Shown here: piece after piece, positions 8,646-17,904 of the stretch
Numbering within the stretch: the stretch's first letter is position 1
Layout: every line of letters begins with the position of its first letter
From: Pseudomonas syringae
GTDB lineage: Bacteria; Pseudomonadota; Gammaproteobacteria; Pseudomonadales; Pseudomonadaceae
NCBI RefSeq assembly: GCF_023278085.1
Contig: NZ_CP066265.1
Location: forward strand, 3,614,001 to 3,678,000
Reading direction: 5' to 3'
DNA: 64,000 bases
Notes under the pieces: generated by a model
What the model was told of the DNA's origin: nothing
Databases searched by the model: none
The model's input: the letters and a program-made list of their open reading frames with translations, nothing else
Translations under genes and position numbers: made by a program

Positions 8646-9452
8646 ATGAAACACAACGTTATCCTGATCGTACTCGATGGCCTCAATTACGAAGTGGCCC
8701 GCCACGCGATGGGCCACCTTCAAGCCTGGCATGCTGCCGGTCGGGCCGCGCTCTACAAGCTGGAGTGCGAACTGCCCGCCCTGTCGCGTCCTTTATACGA
8801 ATGCATATTGACCGGTGTCGCGCCCATCGACAGCGGCATCGTGCATAACAACGTCTCACGCCTGTCCAGCCAGCGCAGTGTATTTCACTATGCCCGCGAC
8901 GCAGGGCTGAGCACGGCTGCGGCGGCTTACCGCTGGGTCAGCGAGCTGTACAACCGCACACCGTTTGACGCAGCACGCGATCGCCACACCGACGCACCCG
9001 ACCTGCCGATTCAGCACGGGTTGTTTTACTGGGCTGATCACTACCCTGATTCACACCTGTTCGCCGACGCTGAAAGCCTGCGTCTCAGGCACGCACCGAA
9101 TTTTCTGCTGATCCACCCCATGAATATCGACGACGCCGGGCACAAGCACGGCCTCGACACCGCGCAATACCGCAACACCGCCCGCAGCGCCGACATCATT
9201 CTGGCTGACTACCTGCAACGCTGGCTGGATGCGGGCTATCAGGTGCTGGTCACCGCTGACCACGGCATGAACAACGATCGCTCGCACAACGGCCTGCTGC
9301 CAGAAGAGCGCGAAGTGCCACTGTTCGTCATTGGTGATGCATTCAGCCTGAATGTCGATGCTGCGCCGCGCCAGACCGAGTTGTGCGGCACGATCTGCGA
9401 ACTGCTCGGCATCCCTCACGACAAACCGGTCTGTCAGGAGCTTCTCAATTGA
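8646..9452 (+). CDS. Alkaline-phosphatase-superfamily hydrolase (nucleotide pyrophosphatase/phosphodiesterase type)
   Basis: Predicted 268-residue metal-dependent phospho- or phosphonohydrolase. Metal-binding motifs of the superfamily are visible: N-terminal VILIVLDGLNY (Asp), a Ser in LPALSRPLYECILTGVAP at the nucleophile position, MNIDDAGHKHG (Asp/His) and VTADHGMNN (Asp-His). There is no signal peptide, so it should act in the cytoplasm on imported substrate. ATG 8646 is chosen over an upstream in-frame ATG (8583) because the latter would run through the intercistronic hairpin. It overlaps the next gene (TTGA). Phosphonoacetate hydrolase and phosphodiesterase both remain possible. Confidence 0.82.
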   Translation: MKHNVILIVLDGLNYEVARHAMGHLQAWHAAGRAALYKLECELPALSRPLYECILTGVAPIDSGIVHNNVSRLSSQRSVFHYARDAGLSTAAAAYRWVSELYNRTPFDAARDRHTDAPDLPIQHGLFYWADHYPDSHLFADAESLRLRHAPNFLLIHPMNIDDAGHKHGLDTAQYRNTARSADIILADYLQRWLDAGYQVLVTADHGMNNDRSHNGLLPEEREVPLFVIGDAFSLNVDAAPRQTELCGTICELLGIPHDKPVCQELLN

Positions 9453-10291
9453 TCAGCCTATCCCGGGGCAAATGGCTGGGCCTGCTGTGCCTGGTGCCGT
9501 TTGCGCTGTTCTTCATCGTGTTTCAGATTGCGCCGCTGTTCTGGGTGGCGATCCACAGCCTGCAAAGCGACGCCGGTTGGGGCCTGGAAAACTTCACCCG
9601 GGCGTTCAGCTCGAAGTTCTACCGGCAGGCGATCCAGTACAGCCTCGAGATCAGCTTCTGGTCGAGCCTGTTCGGCATTCTGATATCGATTCTCGGCGCT
9701 TATTCGCTGCGCAAAGTGGATTCGCGGCTGCGCGATTTCGTCAATTCATTCGCCAACATGACCAGCAATTTTGCAGGCGTTCCGCTGGCGTTTGCCTTCA
9801 TCATCCTGCTGGGTTTCAACGGCGCACTGACGCTGATCCTCAAGCAGACCGGGATCATTGACGACTTCAACCTGTACTCCAAAACCGGCCTGATCATCCT
9901 CTACACCTACTTCCAGATTCCACTCGGCGTGCTGCTGCTGTACCCGGCGTTCGATGCTGTGCGCGAGGACTGGAACGAATCGGCTGCGTTGTTGGGGGCG
10001 AGCAGTTATCAGTTCTGGCGCTACATCGGCCTGCCGGTGCTGACCCCGGCGCTGCTCGGCACCTTCGTGATTCTGCTGGCCAATGCGCTGGGGGCCTATG
10101 CCACGGTGTACGCCCTGACCACCGGCAACTTCAACGTGCTGCCGATCCGCATTGCAGCGATGGTCGCAGGTGACATCACGCTGGACCCGAACATGGCCAG
10201 CGCCCTGGCGATGATTCTGGTCGGGCTCATGACGCTGGTAACGGTGGTCCATCAGTGGCTGCTGAAAAGGAGCTACCATGTCTCGCGCTGA
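9449..10291 (+). CDS. ABC transporter permease subunit 1
   Basis: Predicted 280-residue inner-membrane permease with about six hydrophobic segments (LLCLVPFALFFIVF near the N-terminus) and an EAA loop (EDWNESAALLGASSYQFWRYIGLPVLTPAL) that contacts the ATPase. The likely start is TTG at 9449, whose last two bases begin the TGA stop of the preceding gene, with CAGGAG about ten bases upstream: translational coupling is expected. Together with the overlapping next permease it should form the heterodimeric channel for the substrate held by the protein at 7496. Confidence 0.88.
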   Translation: MISLSRGKWLGLLCLVPFALFFIVFQIAPLFWVAIHSLQSDAGWGLENFTRAFSSKFYRQAIQYSLEISFWSSLFGILISILGAYSLRKVDSRLRDFVNSFANMTSNFAGVPLAFAFIILLGFNGALTLILKQTGIIDDFNLYSKTGLIILYTYFQIPLGVLLLYPAFDAVREDWNESAALLGASSYQFWRYIGLPVLTPALLGTFVILLANALGAYATVYALTTGNFNVLPIRIAAMVAGDITLDPNMASALAMILVGLMTLVTVVHQWLLKRSYHVSR

Positions 10292-11075
10292 ACAAGGGCC
10301 TGCCGGGGTCTACCACAAGACGGTGGTCTACCTGCTGTTCCTGATCCTTCTGCTGCCGCTGGCCGGCACCTTTCTGTACTCGATTGCGACCAGTTGGTCG
10401 GCGACCATTCTGCCCAGCGGGCTGACCTTCAAATGGTACATCGCGCTGTGGAGCGATCCACGCTTTCTGGCGGCGTTCGGGCAATCACTGCTGGTCTGCT
10501 TCGGCGCACTGATTCTGTCGGTGGTGCTGATTCTGCCGCTGCTGTTCGTTGTGCATTACTACTTCCCGCGCCTCGACGGGCTGATGAACATCCTGATCCT
10601 GCTGCCCTTTGCCGTGCCACCCGTGGTGTCGTCGGTGGGGCTGTTGCAACTCTACGGCTCAGGGCCGATGGCCATGGTCGGTACGCCGTGGATTCTGATC
10701 GGCTGCTATTTCACCGTCGCCCTGCCCTTCATGTACCGCGCGATCACCAACAACCTGCAGGCGATCAACCTGACGGACCTGATGGACGCAGCGCAACTAC
10801 TGGGCGCCAGCACCTGGCAGGCAGCCTTTCTGGTGGTGTTGCCGAATCTGCGCAAGGGCCTGATGATCGCCCTGCTGCTGTCGTTTTCCTTTCTGTTCGG
10901 CGAGTTCGTGTTCGCCAATCTGCTGGTCGGCACCCGCTATGAAACCCTGCAGGTGTACCTGAACAACATGCGCAACAGCAGCGGTCACTTCAACAGCGCG
11001 CTGGTGATTTCCTACTTCCTCTTCGTGCTGGTGCTGACCTGGGCCGCCAATCGACTGAACAAGGACAAAGACTGA
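10278..11075 (+). CDS. ABC transporter permease subunit 2
   Basis: Predicted 265-residue inner-membrane permease with a first membrane helix VVYLLFLILLLPLAGTFLYS and an EAA-type loop (NLTDLMDAAQLLGASTWQAAFLVVLPNLRKGL). It overlaps the upstream permease by 14 bases, with an AAAGGAG ribosome site inside that gene, and is followed after one base by the ATPase. The split two-permease layout matches PhnU/PhnV-type importers rather than the fused FbpB iron permease. Confidence 0.88.
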   Translation: MSRAEQGPAGVYHKTVVYLLFLILLLPLAGTFLYSIATSWSATILPSGLTFKWYIALWSDPRFLAAFGQSLLVCFGALILSVVLILPLLFVVHYYFPRLDGLMNILILLPFAVPPVVSSVGLLQLYGSGPMAMVGTPWILIGCYFTVALPFMYRAITNNLQAINLTDLMDAAQLLGASTWQAAFLVVLPNLRKGLMIALLLSFSFLFGEFVFANLLVGTRYETLQVYLNNMRNSSGHFNSALVISYFLFVLVLTWAANRLNKDKD

Positions 11076-11076
11076 A

Positions 11077-12066
11077 ATGAGTTTTGTCAGCATTGAAAAC
11101 CTGCAGAAAAGCTATGCCAGCACGGTCGTGTTCAGCGACATCAATTGCAGCATCAAAAAAGGCGAGTTCGTCACCCTGCTGGGGCCGTCCGGCTGCGGCA
11201 AGTCCACACTGTTGCGCTGCATCGCCGGGCTGACCCCGGTCAACAGCGGGCGCATCCTGCTTGATGGCAATGATCTGGTGCCGCTCACCCCGCAAAAGCG
11301 TCATATCGGCATGGTGTTTCAGAGCTACGCGTTGTTTCCCAACATGACCGTGGAACAGAACGTCGCCTTCGGCCTGCGCATGCAAAAGATCGGCGACGAT
11401 GAAAGCCACACGCGCGTCGCCGAGATCCTGCAGATGGTCGAGCTGCAGGATTTCGCCAAACGCTATCCGCATCAGTTGTCCGGTGGCCAGTGCCAGCGCG
11501 TGGCCCTCGCCCGCTCGCTGGTCACCCGCCCGCGCCTGCTGTTGCTTGATGAGCCGCTGTCGGCACTGGATGCACGGATTCGCAAACACCTGCGCGAACA
11601 GATCCGCGCCATTCAGCGGGAGCTGGGCCTGACCACTATCTTCGTCACCCACGACCAGGAAGAAGCACTGACCATGTCAGACCGCATCTTCCTGATGAAC
11701 CAGGGCCGGATTGTTCAAAGCGGCGACGCAGAAACCCTCTACACCGCGCCAGTGGACGTATTCGCTGCTGGCTTCATCGGTAACTACAACCTGCTGGAAG
11801 CCGACGACGCCACACGCTTGATGCAACGCCCGATCGCCAGTCGCATCGCGATTCGCCCGGAATCGATCCAATTGAGCCTCACCGGCGAACTGGAAGGCGA
11901 AATACGCAGTCACAGTCTGCTCGGCAACGTGATTCGCTACCGGATACAGGCGCGTGGCGTGGAACTGGTGGTTGATGTACTGAACCGCAGCGCCGAAGAC
12001 CTGCACCCGGACGGACGACGCGTAACGCTGAACATAGAACCTTCGGCGCTGTGCGCGCTTGACTGA
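11077..12066 (+). CDS. ABC transporter ATP-binding subunit
   Basis: Predicted 329-residue ATPase that powers the importer encoded just upstream. Walker A GPSGCGKST, Q-loop region VFQSYALFPNMTVEQNV, signature LSGGQCQRVALARSL, Walker B LLLLDEPLSALD and H-loop FVTHDQEEA are all intact. A C-terminal TOBE-like extension (IAIRPESIQLSL, then NVIRYRIQARGVELVVDV) places it in the PotA/FbpC/PhnT type. It is the last clear member of the operon. Confidence 0.93.
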   Translation: MSFVSIENLQKSYASTVVFSDINCSIKKGEFVTLLGPSGCGKSTLLRCIAGLTPVNSGRILLDGNDLVPLTPQKRHIGMVFQSYALFPNMTVEQNVAFGLRMQKIGDDESHTRVAEILQMVELQDFAKRYPHQLSGGQCQRVALARSLVTRPRLLLLDEPLSALDARIRKHLREQIRAIQRELGLTTIFVTHDQEEALTMSDRIFLMNQGRIVQSGDAETLYTAPVDVFAAGFIGNYNLLEADDATRLMQRPIASRIAIRPESIQLSLTGELEGEIRSHSLLGNVIRYRIQARGVELVVDVLNRSAEDLHPDGRRVTLNIEPSALCALD

Positions 12067-12084
12067 CGCAACCGCCGAGCTTTC

Positions 12085-12114
12085 GCTTGAAGCTTGAAGC
12101 TTGAAGCTTGAAGC
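12085..12114. repeat. Heptamer tandem repeat GCTTGAA x4
   Basis: Four perfect head-to-tail copies of GCTTGAA plus a partial fifth, 31 bases before the HAD phosphatase start. A 7-base unit is suited to copy-number slippage and could change spacing between an upstream promoter and the gene. Overlapping AAGCTT palindromes come from the repeat itself. Confidence 0.85.
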
Positions 12115-12144
12115 TAACTTAACCAACACTGAGGATAAGCACAC

Positions 12145-12798
12145 ATGCCCCTGGCAATTTTCGACCTGGACGAAACCCTGATCGGCGGCGACTGTGCCAC
12201 CTTGTGGAGCGAACAGATGGGTCGCCTGGGCTGGGTCGATCCCGAGTCGTTCATGCAGCGCAACCATGAACTGATGGAAGCCTACAGTGCGGGCAAACTG
12301 GCGATGGAAGAGTTCATGGCCTTCAGCCTGGAACCCATGGCTGGCCGCACACCGGAAGAAATCGATCATCTGGTCGGCCCGTGGGTCGAGGACGTGATCG
12401 AGCCGATTATCTACAGCGACGCCTGCAAATGCATTGCACAGCATCGTGCCAAAGGTGACCGGATTCTGGTGATCTCGGCCTCAGGCGTGCACTTGGTCAA
12501 GCCGATTGCCGAACGCCTCGGGATCGACGAAGTGCTGGGTATCGAGCTGGACGTGCAGCATGGCGTGTACAGCGGTGCCACGGTGGGCGTGCTGACTTAC
12601 CGGGAAGGCAAGATCACGCGCCTGATGGAATGGCTGGATGCCGAAGGGGAAAACCTGGAGGGCGCGAGTTTCTATTCGGATTCGCGCAATGACCTGCCGC
12701 TGCTGCTCAAGGTTGACCACCCTCATGTGGTCAACCCTGATGCAGTGCTACTGGAGCATGCGCAGCAAGCTGGCTGGCCGGTGCATCGCTGGAGTTGA
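12145..12798 (+). CDS. HAD-IB family phosphatase (SerB-like)
   Basis: Predicted 217-residue cytosolic phosphatase. HAD motif I is FDLDETL with the nucleophile Asp and acid Asp, motif II is ISASG, motif III lies near the Arg/Lys before LTYREGKITRL, and motif IV is SDSRNDLPLL. The small helical cap between motifs I and II is typical of subclass IB, whose members include phosphoserine and phosphoethanolamine/phosphocholine phosphatases. It lies 78 bases after the ABC ATPase on the same strand, so it may dephosphorylate a product of that pathway, but a heptamer repeat separates them and it may be independent. Confidence 0.88.
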   Translation: MPLAIFDLDETLIGGDCATLWSEQMGRLGWVDPESFMQRNHELMEAYSAGKLAMEEFMAFSLEPMAGRTPEEIDHLVGPWVEDVIEPIIYSDACKCIAQHRAKGDRILVISASGVHLVKPIAERLGIDEVLGIELDVQHGVYSGATVGVLTYREGKITRLMEWLDAEGENLEGASFYSDSRNDLPLLLKVDHPHVVNPDAVLLEHAQQAGWPVHRWS

Positions 12799-12817
12799 CG
12801 CCAGCAGCACCAACACC

Positions 12818-13780
12818 TCAGACCAGGCTTTCGTCGATGACCAGCACGATCTTGCCGGACACGTTGTTGGTCGCCAGCTCTGCGAACGCCGCCTCCGCGT
12901 CCTTGATGGCGAAGGATTTCGCCAGTTGCGGCTTGAGGCGGCCTTCGGTGAACAGCGGCCAGACATGCTGGCCCAGATCGCGGATCAGATCAGCCTTGAA
13001 GGTTTCATCGCGACTGCGCAATGTCGAGCCCATCAACTGGATGCGCTTGCCCAGCACATGCGCCATATCCAGCTTGGCATCGCGCCCGCTCATGACACCG
13101 ATCAGCACCCAGCGGCCGTCAAGTGCAAGCAGCTTGACGTTGAGCTCGGCATAACCGGCGCCGACCGGATCGAGAATGACGTTGAACGGTGCGAAATCGT
13201 TCAGGCCCTCCAGACTCTCACTGCGCACCACACCACCCTGCGCCCCCAGTTCGACGCAATAGGCCAGACGTTCGGTCGAGCCGACACTGACCCAGACCGG
13301 GTTGCCAAACGCCTTGCAAAGCTGAATACCGGCTGAACCAACCCCACTTGCGCCCGCGTGCAACAAGACTTTTTCACCGGGCTTCAGACCCGCCAGCTGA
13401 AACAGGTTCAGCCAGGCCGTGGCATACACCTCGGGAATGGCCGCAGCCTCGTGCAGCGACAGCCCTTCCGGCACCGGCAACACATGCCGGGCATCGACCA
13501 CCACTTCTTCGGCCATCGCCCCGCCCGCCAGCAGCGCGCAGACACGGTCGCCGACCAGCCAGGACGTTCCCGGCCCCACTTCAGCGATCACTCCGGAGCA
13601 CTCCAGCCCCAGTGTCGCGGTAACGCCAGGCGGCGGCGGATACTTGCCTTCGCGCTGTAACAGATCGGCGCGATTCAAACCCGCCGCAGCAACTTTGATA
13701 CGTACTTGTCCCACATCAAGGGCCGGACTTGGCTCCTCGACCCATTCCACATGACCTTCAACGCCTTGCAATGCCTTCAC
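12818..13780 (-). CDS. NAD(P)H:quinone oxidoreductase, zeta-crystallin/PIG3 type
   Basis: Predicted 320-residue medium-chain dehydrogenase/reductase without the catalytic zinc. The N-terminal GroES-like fold (KVAAAGLNRADLLQREGKYPPPPG) is followed by the Rossmann motif LLHAGASGVGSAGIQL and the PIG3-like QLMGSTLRSR segment near the C-terminus. A GTG at 13780 is preferred because GGAGG lies five bases upstream; a longer frame to 13837 adds 19 unrelated residues. It faces the HAD gene tail to tail and is divergent from prc. Likely role: NADPH-dependent reduction of quinones or enones. Confidence 0.9.
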   Translation of the reverse strand: MKALQGVEGHVEWVEEPSPALDVGQVRIKVAAAGLNRADLLQREGKYPPPPGVTATLGLECSGVIAEVGPGTSWLVGDRVCALLAGGAMAEEVVVDARHVLPVPEGLSLHEAAAIPEVYATAWLNLFQLAGLKPGEKVLLHAGASGVGSAGIQLCKAFGNPVWVSVGSTERLAYCVELGAQGGVVRSESLEGLNDFAPFNVILDPVGAGYAELNVKLLALDGRWVLIGVMSGRDAKLDMAHVLGKRIQLMGSTLRSRDETFKADLIRDLGQHVWPLFTEGRLKPQLAKSFAIKDAEAAFAELATNNVSGKIVLVIDESLV

Positions 13781-13884
13781 AGTGCCTCCATAGTGAGTCC
13801 AGACTGAGCCCGTGGCTGTTTGCCCGGGCTTTTGCATTATGCGGCCGGGTCCAAGGGAACCGGCGACCTCACAGACGGCCTAAT

Positions 13885-15999
13885 ATGCGTTATCAATTGT
13901 CCTCGCGTCGAATCAGCATGAAGCAACTATTTCCCGGTACAGCCCTCGCACTGTTTGTCGGCCTCAGCGTTTTGCCGATGTCAGCCAGTACCTTTGCCGC
14001 CAACAGCTGGGATAATCTTCAGCCGGACCGCGACGAAGTGATTGCCAGTCTCAACGTAGTTGAGCTGCTCAAGCGACATCACTACAGCAAGCCGCCCCTG
14101 GACGACAAGCGTTCGGCGATTATTTATCAGAGCTACATCAAGCAACTGGACCCCTCGCGCAGCTATTTCATGGCCAGCGACATTGCCGAATTCGACAAGT
14201 GGCAGTTCCAGTTCGACGACTTTCTCAAAAGCGGCGATCTGAACCCCGGTTTCACCATCTACAAGCGTTATCTTGACCGCATCAAGGCGCGTCTGGACTT
14301 CGCCCTGGCAGAGCTGGGCAAAGGCGTCGACAAGCTCGATTTCAACACCAAGGAAACCCTGCTGGTGGACCGCAAGGACGCCGCATGGCCCAAGGACACT
14401 GCCGAGCTCGACGAACTGTGGCGCAAACGCATCAAGGACGAAGTCCTGCGTTTGAAGATCGCCGGCAAAGACCCGGCGAAGATTCAGGAAACCCTGACCA
14501 AGCGCTACAAGAATCAACAGGCCCGTCTGAACCAGACCCGCGCCGAAGATATCTTCCAGGCGTATATCAACACGTTTGCCATGTCGTACGACCCGCACAC
14601 CAACTACCTGTCACCTGACAGCGCGGAAAACTTCGACATCAACATGAGCCTGTCGCTGGAAGGCATCGGCGCCGTGTTGCAGAGCGATAACGACAACGTG
14701 AAAATCGTGCGTCTGGTTCCGGCAGGCCCGGCAGCCAAGACCAAACAGGTCGCACCGGCCGACAAGATCGTGGCCGTTGCCCAGGGCGACAAGGAAATGG
14801 TCGACGTGATCGGCTGGCGTCTGGACGAAGTGGTCAAGCTGATCCGCGGTCCGAAAGGCTCCGTGGTACGCCTGGAGATCATCCCGGCCAGCAATGCACC
14901 GAACGACCAGACCAGCAAGATCGTCGCCATCACCCGTGAAGCGGTGAAGCTTGAAGAACAGGCAGCCAAGAAGTCGATCCTGCACCTGAAACAGGACGGC
15001 AAGGACTACAAGCTCGGTGTCATCGACATTCCGGCGTTCTATCTGGACTTCAAGGCCTACCGTGCCGGTGATCCGGAATACAAGAGCACCACCCGTGACG
15101 TGAAGAAACTGCTCACCGAGTTGCAGGCCGAGAAGGTCGACGGCGTGGTGCTGGATCTGCGCAACAACGGTGGTGGTTCGTTGCAGGAAGCGACCGAGCT
15201 GACCAGCCTGTTCATCGACAAAGGCCCGACCGTGCTGGTGCGTAATGCAGACGGCAAGGTCGACGTGCTGGAAGACGAAGCCAAAGGCGCGTTCTACAAA
15301 GGCCCGATGGCATTGCTGGTCAACCGCCTGTCCGCTTCGGCTTCGGAGATTTTTGCCGGGGCCATGCAGGACTATCACCGCGCATTGGTAATCGGTGGCC
15401 AGACCTTCGGCAAAGGCACCGTGCAGACCATTCAGCCACTCAATCATGGCGAGCTGAAACTGACCCTGGCCAAGTTCTACCGGGTTTCCGGACAGAGCAC
15501 CCAGCATCAGGGCGTGGTACCGGACATTACCTATCCGTCGTTGATCGACACCAAGGAAATTGGCGAGAGCGCGCTGCCCGAGGCCATGCCATGGGACAGC
15601 ATCAAACCGGCGATCAGGCCGGCCATCGATCCGTTCAAGCCGTTCCTTGCCCAGCTACAGGCGCGTCATGAAGCCCGTTCGGCCAAAGACGCCGAGTTCG
15701 TGTTCATCGAAGACCGCCTCGCGCTGGCCAAGAAGCTGATGAACGAGAAGACTGTCAGCCTCAATGAAGCTGACCGCCGTGCTGAACACGCGTCTATCGA
15801 AAGCAAGCAGCTCGCTCTGGAAAACACTCGCCGCAAGGCCAAGGGTGAAGAGCCACTGAAAGAGCTGAAAAAAGAAGACGAGGACGCACTGCCGGTAGAA
15901 GACGAGAAGACCAAACCCGAGGACGACGCCTATCTGGCAGAGACCGGGCGCATCCTTATCGACTATCTGGGGCTGAGCGCTACGGTTGCAAAGAAATAA
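13885..15999 (+). CDS. prc: Periplasmic tail-specific protease Prc (S41)
   Basis: Predicted 704-residue periplasmic C-terminal processing protease. A signal peptide (core LFPGTALALFVGLSVLPMSA) is followed by the Prc N-terminal helical domain, a PDZ domain (about residues 245-335, SLEGIGAVLQ and IVRLVPAGPA), and the S41 catalytic core with Ser in RLSASASEIFAG (near residue 490) and Lys in TFGKGTVQ (near residue 510), then a long charged C-terminal region typical of Prc. ATG 13885 is used; ATG 13918 (MKQLFPG) would give 693 residues and an equally good signal peptide. The family degrades tagged proteins and tunes peptidoglycan hydrolases. Confidence 0.94.
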   Translation: MRYQLSSRRISMKQLFPGTALALFVGLSVLPMSASTFAANSWDNLQPDRDEVIASLNVVELLKRHHYSKPPLDDKRSAIIYQSYIKQLDPSRSYFMASDIAEFDKWQFQFDDFLKSGDLNPGFTIYKRYLDRIKARLDFALAELGKGVDKLDFNTKETLLVDRKDAAWPKDTAELDELWRKRIKDEVLRLKIAGKDPAKIQETLTKRYKNQQARLNQTRAEDIFQAYINTFAMSYDPHTNYLSPDSAENFDINMSLSLEGIGAVLQSDNDNVKIVRLVPAGPAAKTKQVAPADKIVAVAQGDKEMVDVIGWRLDEVVKLIRGPKGSVVRLEIIPASNAPNDQTSKIVAITREAVKLEEQAAKKSILHLKQDGKDYKLGVIDIPAFYLDFKAYRAGDPEYKSTTRDVKKLLTELQAEKVDGVVLDLRNNGGGSLQEATELTSLFIDKGPTVLVRNADGKVDVLEDEAKGAFYKGPMALLVNRLSASASEIFAGAMQDYHRALVIGGQTFGKGTVQTIQPLNHGELKLTLAKFYRVSGQSTQHQGVVPDITYPSLIDTKEIGESALPEAMPWDSIKPAIRPAIDPFKPFLAQLQARHEARSAKDAEFVFIEDRLALAKKLMNEKTVSLNEADRRAEHASIESKQLALENTRRKAKGEEPLKELKKEDEDALPVEDEKTKPEDDAYLAETGRILIDYLGLSATVAKK

Positions 16000-16065
16000 G
16001 ACGACTTCATTGATGGCCATTTAGCTTCAACGTCATCAAACAGTCATGAAGCTGTCGTGAAATAC

Positions 16066-16098
16066 GGGGCTGGCGCGAAAGCGTTCAGCCCCTTTTTA
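16066..16098 (+). terminator. Rho-independent terminator of prc
   Basis: GGGGCTG/CAGCCCC stem with an inner CGC-GAAA-GCG cap followed by TTTTTATT, 67 bases after the prc stop codon. Confidence 0.85.
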
Positions 16099-16131
16099 TT
16101 GCGCCACCTTTTATCACCCCTCGAGACGACC

Positions 16132-17904
16132 ATGACCGTGACTGAACAGTTGAGCGCGCTGAGTTCCATTCTGGCTCGTGGTGACTTGCACAGCCTGTTT
16201 CAGCCTATCGTCTCACTGGCTGAGCGCCGGATTCTGGGTTATGAGGCACTGACTCGCGGCCCTTCCAACAGCGCATTGCACTCTCCGCTCAATCTGTTTG
16301 CCATTGCGCGTCACGCCGGGCGCCTGAGTGAACTGGAATTAAGCTGCCGTGACAGCGCCTGCCGTCGTTTCAGTCAGCAGAAACTGCCCGGCAGGCTGTT
16401 TCTCAACGTCTCACCCGAATCGCTGCTCGAAACATCGCACCCACCGGGTCGCACGCTGGAAATGCTGCGCCGCTATCAGATCGCGCCAAAGGATGTGGTG
16501 ATCGAACTGACCGAGCAAACGCCGACCGACGACTTCGACCTGCTGTACAACGCCCTGCACCATTATCGCGACATGGGCTTTTCGATTGCCCTCGACGATC
16601 TGGGGGCCGGTTATTCCAGCCTGCGCCTGTGGTCGGAGCTGCGCCCGGATTACGTGAAGATTGACCGGCACTTTATAGACGGCATTCATCAGGACGCCGT
16701 GAAACGCGAGTTCGTCGGCTCCATGCTGCAGATGGCCAAGGCTTCACGAGCGATCGTGATCGCCGAAGGCATCGAGCTGCCAGAGGAGCTGGCGACGCTG
16801 AAAGACATGGGTGTGGACCTGGTTCAGGGCTACCTGCTGGCCCGCCCGCAAGAACGTCCGCCCCGCGACACCCGCGCCATGCTGCCCAAGGTTGAAATTA
16901 CCAGCGCGCCCTTGAACGAGGAAGTGGCAGACCTTTCTGCCCTGCTCAACCCACAGCCTTCAGTCAGTCAGTCCACACCTACCGCAGAGGTGCTTGAGGC
17001 CTTTCGTAAACAGGCCAATCTGAATTCGCTGGCGGTGCTGGATGATAACGCCAGCCCGTGCGGCATCGTGCATCGGCATTCACTGTCCGAGGCCCTGCTC
17101 AAGCCGTTCGGCACCGAGCTGTTTGCCCGTAAACCGATCAGCCGCCTGATGAGCGATGACTTTCTGGCCGTGGAGGTCAGCCAGTCACTGCAACAAGTCA
17201 GCCGCCTGCTGACCAGCCGCGCCCGCCAGCGCATTGAAGAAGACTTCATCATCACCCTGAACGGCGCTTATCTGGGGCTCGGACGCGTGATCGATGTCCT
17301 GAAGCTGATCACCGAGATGAAAATCCAGCAAGCGCGCTACGCCAACCCGCTGACCCTGCTGCCTGGCAACGTGCCGATCCAGCAATGCCTGACCCGCCTG
17401 TTACAACAGGGCCGCGAGTCGATGATCTGTTACGTCGACATCGACAGCTTCAAGCCCTTCAACGACATCTACGGTTACGCCCGTGGCGACGAAGTGTTGC
17501 TGTGCCTCGCTCAGTGCCTGAGCGACCGAATCGACCCGAGCCGAGACTTCGTCGGGCACATTGGCGGGGACGACTTTTTGATGGTGCTGGGTTTCGAAGA
17601 CTGGGAGCGGCGCCTGAAAAGCCTGCTGGATGACTTTCAGAACCAATGCAGACGCTTTTACCGTGCCGAACACCTGGATGCCGGCTGCTTCATCGCCCTC
17701 AATCGTCAGGGGCAGCGTCAGGAGTTTCCATTGTTGTCATTGTCGATTGGCGTGGTGCATCTGCATGAAGAAAGCTGCACGCTGCTCGACGCCAGCCAAC
17801 TGGCCGACCTGGCATCGCAAGCCAAACACTTCGCCAAGGACATCGCAGGCTCAAGCACCCACGTGATCGATTCGACGCGGGTGGATTTGCTGATGGAAGC
17901 CTGA
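16132..17904 (+). CDS. c-di-GMP protein: EAL phosphodiesterase - CBS pair - degenerate GGDEF
   Basis: Predicted 590-residue cytosolic signalling protein. Residues 15-255 are an EAL domain with the key residues present (YEALTRG, FLNVSPESL, VIELTE, ALDDLGAGYSSL, YVKIDRHF, IVIAEGIE, QGYLLARP), so phosphodiesterase activity is likely. The middle (about 275-420) shows two CBS-like motifs (LNSLAVLDDNASPCGIV; PISRLMSDDF). The C-terminus is a GGDEF fold with signature GGDDF and no RxxD inhibitory site at the usual distance, so cyclase activity is doubtful. The CBS pair may bind an adenine nucleotide and couple energy state to c-di-GMP breakdown. The gene follows prc in the same orientation behind a terminator. 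Confidence 0.92.
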   Translation: MTVTEQLSALSSILARGDLHSLFQPIVSLAERRILGYEALTRGPSNSALHSPLNLFAIARHAGRLSELELSCRDSACRRFSQQKLPGRLFLNVSPESLLETSHPPGRTLEMLRRYQIAPKDVVIELTEQTPTDDFDLLYNALHHYRDMGFSIALDDLGAGYSSLRLWSELRPDYVKIDRHFIDGIHQDAVKREFVGSMLQMAKASRAIVIAEGIELPEELATLKDMGVDLVQGYLLARPQERPPRDTRAMLPKVEITSAPLNEEVADLSALLNPQPSVSQSTPTAEVLEAFRKQANLNSLAVLDDNASPCGIVHRHSLSEALLKPFGTELFARKPISRLMSDDFLAVEVSQSLQQVSRLLTSRARQRIEEDFIITLNGAYLGLGRVIDVLKLITEMKIQQARYANPLTLLPGNVPIQQCLTRLLQQGRESMICYVDIDSFKPFNDIYGYARGDEVLLCLAQCLSDRIDPSRDFVGHIGGDDFLMVLGFEDWERRLKSLLDDFQNQCRRFYRAEHLDAGCFIALNRQGQRQEFPLLSLSIGVVHLHEESCTLLDASQLADLASQAKHFAKDIAGSSTHVIDSTRVDLLMEA

